NCBI RefSeq assembly: GCF_019049245.1
Contig: NZ_JAGMUK010000018.1
Span: forward strand, 124,001 to 188,000
Direction: 5' to 3'
DNA: 64,000 bases
Source of the DNA: Streptomyces sp. AC555_RSS877
Lineage (GTDB): Bacteria; Actinomycetota; Actinomycetes; Streptomycetales; Streptomycetaceae
In this document: positions 61,182 through 64,000 of the stretch, piece by piece
Position numbering within the stretch: position 1 is the first letter of the stretch
Layout of the letters: each line of letters starts with the position of its first letter
Position numbers and translations under genes: made by a program
The notes under the pieces: generated by a model
The model's input: only the letters and a program-made list of their open reading frames with translations
What the model was told of the DNA's origin: nothing
Databases searched by the model: none

Positions 61182-61955
61182 CTATGCGCGCCAGTGCTGC
61201 TGCTCGCCGTGGGCGAAGGCGGCGCGCAGGTCCGGGTCGCCGATCGCGCGGATGCCGTGGACGGCGACGGAGGTGAGGTCCGTGCGGTCGTTCCCGCGGG
61301 CGCGCCTGGTCAGGGCACCGAGGAGCCGCTGGCCGGCCGGGGAGGCCCAGCGCGAGTAGGGGTGGACCTCGATCCGCGCGATGGCAAGGCAGCTCAGGGT
61401 GAGGGCGAGAGGCAGCCCGAACCAGAGGGCGACCAGGTGCCGGGGCATGTCCGACTGAGCCGGCGTCAGCAACGCGGTCGCGCCCAGCGCGACGACGGCC
61501 ACCACGGCGAGCCGCACCTGACGGACCCCGGCCGCGACCCCCGCCCGGGCGCCGTCGGGCACGGCGAGCCCCGCGCTGACCAGCCGGTCGGCGACGCCGC
61601 GTACCGCGTCGGTGGCGGCGGCGGTGGCCCGTACCGGCGCGAGGGGGGACTGCCCCTCGGGGCCGATCGCCCCTATCACCGACCGCTCGATGTCGTCCCG
61701 GCCGCGCGGGTCGACGACGGTCGCCCAGCCGGTGTGGGCGAGCAGCAGCCGCCGCTGGCGCGCCATGGAGACGAGGGTCAGATCGGCGACCCGCCGGGGA
61801 CCGCCGGACAGGAACGCGGCCTCGTACAGCGTCAGATCGTGTGCCCGGACCGGGTCCGCCTCGACGGCCGCCGCACGTACGGCGGCCAGGCACAGCCGCG
61901 TGCACGCCGTGCCGGCGGTGGCCCAGGCCAGCAGCAGGAGAAGCACCCAGAACAT
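61182..61955 (-). CDS. TIGR04222-type membrane protein
   Basis: 257 residues. Seen: N-terminal membrane segment (MFWVLLLLLAWATAGTACTRLCLAAV), the TIGR04222 core LTLYEAAFLSGGPRRVADLTLVSMARQRRLLL, and two further hydrophobic segments around residues 145-195, then a cytoplasmic tail. ATG 61955. It lies between the peptidase and a DUF4142 gene on the same strand with 119 nt and 95 nt gaps. Function of this actinobacterial family is unknown to me. Confidence 0.82.
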   Translation of the reverse strand: MFWVLLLLLAWATAGTACTRLCLAAVRAAAVEADPVRAHDLTLYEAAFLSGGPRRVADLTLVSMARQRRLLLAHTGWATVVDPRGRDDIERSVIGAIGPEGQSPLAPVRATAAATDAVRGVADRLVSAGLAVPDGARAGVAAGVRQVRLAVVAVVALGATALLTPAQSDMPRHLVALWFGLPLALTLSCLAIARIEVHPYSRWASPAGQRLLGALTRRARGNDRTDLTSVAVHGIRAIGDPDLRAAFAHGEQQHWRA

Positions 61956-62050
61956 GTGGATTTTCTATGCGACCGGGTCCGGGCAGCGCCATGCCTTGTT
62001 CACAATCCGGACCGAGCGTTGCCGGTATGTGACGTTCCGGGGGTGTGCGG

Positions 62051-62833
62051 TCACTGATCCACGGAAGTCGGGGGACTGGTGGCGGGCGGGGGGAGCGGAT
62101 AGCTCGGAGAGGCCGGTGGGGTCACCGGGATCGCTGGGCCCGGGTCGGCGGCCGTGCCGGGCGGCGCCGGTGAGTGGGTGAGCGGGGGAACGGAACCGGC
62201 GGCCATCTCCTGGGCGAGGGCGTCGAAGTCGACGTAGCCCGTGGCCTCCAGGACCTTGATGTGGTCCAGCACGGTCGTGTTCGCGTCGTCGGCGAGGGCC
62301 CGGACGAGGGAGTTGCGGGTGCCGGCGCGGACCTGGGCGACGACCGAGAACACCTTGCCGTGTGCCAGCCGCAGGATGTTGGCGAAGTCGCGGTCGTAGG
62401 TGACGCCCTGAGCCGCGGTCAGGGTCGTGAGCCACTGCCTCTGCTGCTCGTTGGGTTCGTTGGGCAGTTCGAGGCCGAGTTTGCCCGCGACGTCACGGAC
62501 TCGTTCGTCCAGGAACATGTGCCCCTCGATGAGGTGCTGTCCTGCCGTCTTCACGGCCGGGGTGGTGCCCTTCTGCTGCGCCTGCTGTCCCGCGGGCAGC
62601 TCCCACAGGCCGGCCAGCCGGACCTTGGTGATGAACTCGCGGTCGAGCGCGGACAAGGGCCCGTACCTCGTCGACACGGTCTGGGCGTTCAGTACGTCCA
62701 GCCCCGTCCCGGAACGGTCGCCGTACGACCAGATCGGGAAGATCAGCGCCACGAGGGTCGCGGTCAGGCCGGTGATGATGAGCCCGGTGCCGGTGAAGAT
62801 GCCTCTGCCGTTGACGGGGGGTCGGGGTCGCAT
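62051..62833 (-). CDS. DUF4142 protein with membrane anchor
   Basis: 260 residues. Seen: one N-terminal membrane segment (TGLIITGLTATLVALIFPIWS), then the four-helix DUF4142 region with LSALDREFITKVRLAGLWE, TAGQHLIEGHMFLDERVRDVA and ANILRLAHGKVFSVVAQVRA, ending in a Pro/Ser-rich tail that probably reaches into the cell wall. ATG 62833 follows AGGAGG at 5 nt and is preferred to a start at 62854. Function unknown; the family is often linked to envelope stress. Gap of 602 nt upstream. Confidence 0.85.
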   Translation of the reverse strand: MRPRPPVNGRGIFTGTGLIITGLTATLVALIFPIWSYGDRSGTGLDVLNAQTVSTRYGPLSALDREFITKVRLAGLWELPAGQQAQQKGTTPAVKTAGQHLIEGHMFLDERVRDVAGKLGLELPNEPNEQQRQWLTTLTAAQGVTYDRDFANILRLAHGKVFSVVAQVRAGTRNSLVRALADDANTTVLDHIKVLEATGYVDFDALAQEMAAGSVPPLTHSPAPPGTAADPGPAIPVTPPASPSYPLPPPATSPPTSVDQ

Positions 62834-63182
62834 GGTGCCTCCTGCTTGCGGCACCGCACGCTAGTGGGTTTCAGGTGCGGGGTTGACATGTTACTTCGGG
62901 GTCTACGTCAACTGCCGTACGGGGGCGAATGGCTGTATCGGGGGCGATGCGAGGTCAATGGGGGAGAGCGGTGGGCGGGCATAGGCGGATAAAGCTTGCG
63001 GAACGGCGCGCGCTTGCCGGGCTGCGGGCACGGGGTGTTAACCCCGGCACAGTCGGGGGCGAGGGGTGCGCGTAGTCGGGGGGAGGGGTGTGGCGTAGGC
63101 CGGTCGAGCGGCCGGCCGGTGCTGCGGCTGGAGCGGTGGGGTGCGCAGCCCGGCGAGAGCGGGGTGCCGCCCGCACCCACCC

Positions 63183-63330
63183 GTGCCGGCCTGCGGCACG
63201 ACTGCCCGTGGGTTGACGGTGGCTGGGCGGTCGGGTGTGAGTGGGGTGCCGGCTTGCGGCACGACTGCCCGTGGGTTGACGGTGGCTGGGCGGTCGGATG
63301 CGAGTGGGGTGCCGGCGTGCGACGCGATTG
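63183..63330. repeat. 63-bp tandem repeat
   Basis: Two full copies (63183-63245, 63246-63308) and the start of a third (63309-63330) repeat with a period of exactly 63 bp, differing at only a few positions. Each begins GTGCCGGC and contains GACTGCCCGTGGGTTGACGG. More diverged relatives flank it (63167 and 63376). It fills the gap 62834-63435, which has no gene I can support; the period is a multiple of three, so reading frames stay open through it on both strands and give spurious long frames. Confidence 0.8.
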
Positions 63331-63435
63331 CCGGCGGGCTGGCGGGCTGGGTTGTCCGTGGAGTGACGGGGTGCCGCCCGCGCCCGCCCGTACCGCCGTG
63401 CGGCGCGGTTGCCCGTGGGTTGGCGGGCTGGAGTG

Positions 63436-64000
63436 TCAGCGGCGCAGCAGGGCCCGGCGGGTGGCTCGGGCCAGCCGTACCGTCGGGCGGTGCGAGCGCG
63501 GTGCCGGTCCGGACCGCTCCAGCCACCACTCCCGCAGAGCCCGCCGCGCCGCCGCGTCCTGCGGGCGTCCGGCGAGCAGCAGGTGCTCGGCGAAGTCCAG
63601 GGCGTCACGGCGGTAGCCGCCGGTCATCGGGTGGCCGGGGGCGTAGGCGAGGAAGGCGGGACGGTAGGCGGTGCCGAGGATCCGCGGGAGTTCCGGGGCG
63701 ACCTTGGCCACGACGTCCGCCCGCTTTCCGGCGAGGGCCCGGGCCTGTACGCCCAGCCGCACCCGGTCGAAGCCTTCCGGTACGGGAGTCCCCGCGACCA
63801 GCGCGGACAGCAGTGCCGTCTGGGGGAGGGCGAGGCGCTGGCGGGTGAGGTCGTCGGCGGCCGGAGCCGGCGCGGACAGGGCGTGGTCGGAGGGCGTCCG
63901 GGCGGGCGCGGCCTTCGCGCCGCCCTTCTCCAGGGCCTCCCCGATCGCCCTCAACTCCCTCTCCAGCTCTGCCGGTTCGGGGAAGTTCTCGTCCCGCTCC
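63436..64000 (-). CDS. Partial gene running off the window, unidentified
   Basis: The frame is open from its stop at 63436 to the window edge; the first visible codons read [15 protein letters not shown]. An in-frame TTG at 63954 is therefore unlikely to be the start. The visible about 187 residues are rich in Ala/Leu/Arg with helical character ([70 protein letters not shown]) and a basic end. No membrane segment. I do not recognise the family with confidence; it could be the C-terminal part of a larger cytoplasmic protein. Confidence 0.6.
   Translation of the reverse strand, partial: ERDENFPEPAELERELRAIGEALEKGGAKAAPARTPSDHALSAPAPAADDLTRQRLALPQTALLSALVAGTPVPEGFDRVRLGVQARALAGKRADVVAKVAPELPRILGTAYRPAFLAYAPGHPMTGGYRRDALDFAEHLLLAGRPQDAAARRALREWWLERSGPAPRSHRPTVRLARATRRALLRR

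Noticed and set aside
59440..61992. An 850-codon frame joining the S33 peptidase with upstream sequence
   Set aside because: The signal peptide begins at ATG 61062, and the upstream part is a shadow of the TIGR04222 gene.
63141..63848. 235-codon frame across the 63-bp repeats
   Set aside because: Open only because the repeat period is a multiple of three; no ribosome site or domain, and it overlaps the partial minus-strand gene.
1..64000. tRNA, rRNA, CRISPR arrays or prophage
   Set aside because: None seen on either strand by eye; a covariance-model scan would be needed to exclude small RNAs.

Overview
The window is high-GC actinobacterial DNA and almost certainly a Streptomyces chromosome. 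The gene content (ngcEFG, rok7B7, xylFGH, dxs, fadAB, hemE, hemY and hemQ with a lone LuxR-type regulator and a DUF3000 gene) matches, from memory, the order around SCO6005-SCO6042 of S. coelicolor. The genes have strong G/C bias at third codon positions, GTG and TTG starts are frequent, many stops and starts overlap by 4 nt, and sugar ABC importers lack their own ATPase, as expected when a shared MsiK-type ATPase serves them.

Layout. 1-4.5 kb: a GH42 beta-galactosidase converging on a GH67 alpha-glucuronidase that overlaps an unknown secreted protein gene. 4.5-5.4 kb: a long spacer with a possible decayed gene, a LacI-type palindrome, a DasR-like site and a triple 14-bp repeat. 5.4-10.2 kb: the ngcEFG chitobiose/GlcNAc importer, interrupted between ngcF and ngcG by a solo tnpB element. 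10.3-15.3 kb: the ROK regulator rok7B7 and the xylose importer xylFGH. 15.4-19.3 kb: dxs, with a 216-bp MITE-like element inserted at its stop codon, and an amino acid permease. 19.5-28.6 kb: a complete FxSxx-COOH ribosomal peptide system, namely a 66-residue precursor ending in FNSGI, the radical SAM/SPASM maturase FxsB, an AAC(3)-family acetyltransferase, two TIR-like FxsC proteins and the large NTPase/TIR/NB-ARC/TPR protein FxsT. As sequenced, fxsT carries a one-base frameshift inside its TIR domain. 28.6-32.4 kb: an alpha/beta hydrolase, a NYN/YacP-like nuclease, a hydroxyacid dehydrogenase and a beta-propeller-like protein. 32.6-38.6 kb: a candidate extracellular polysaccharide locus (nucleotide-sugar dehydrogenase, hyaluronan-synthase-like GT2, Tat-exported NodB deacetylase, membrane-anchored CBM3-GH16-like protein). 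38.7-42.1 kb: fadB-fadA. 42.2-48.9 kb: a beta-mannoside locus (LacI regulator and GH2 beta-mannosidase, divergent from an ABC importer). 49-59.4 kb: RNase D, an orphan response regulator, DUF3000, hemE, a rhomboid protease, an FAD disulfide reductase, a DUF4349 lipoprotein, hemY and hemQ. 59.4-64 kb: a secreted S33 peptidase, a TIGR04222 membrane protein, a DUF4142 protein, a 63-bp tandem repeat, and a gene running off the window.

How the genes work together. Much of the first 15 kb and the 42-49 kb block concerns uptake and breakdown of plant and chitin sugars under LacI, ROK and possibly DasR control. hemE, hemY and hemQ provide steps of the coproporphyrin-dependent heme route. The two most interesting accessory systems are the FxSxx-COOH cluster, which joins peptide modification to immune-like TIR and STAND proteins, and the polysaccharide locus, whose product is not obvious. 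All assignments were made by reading the sequence and recalling protein families; no search was run.
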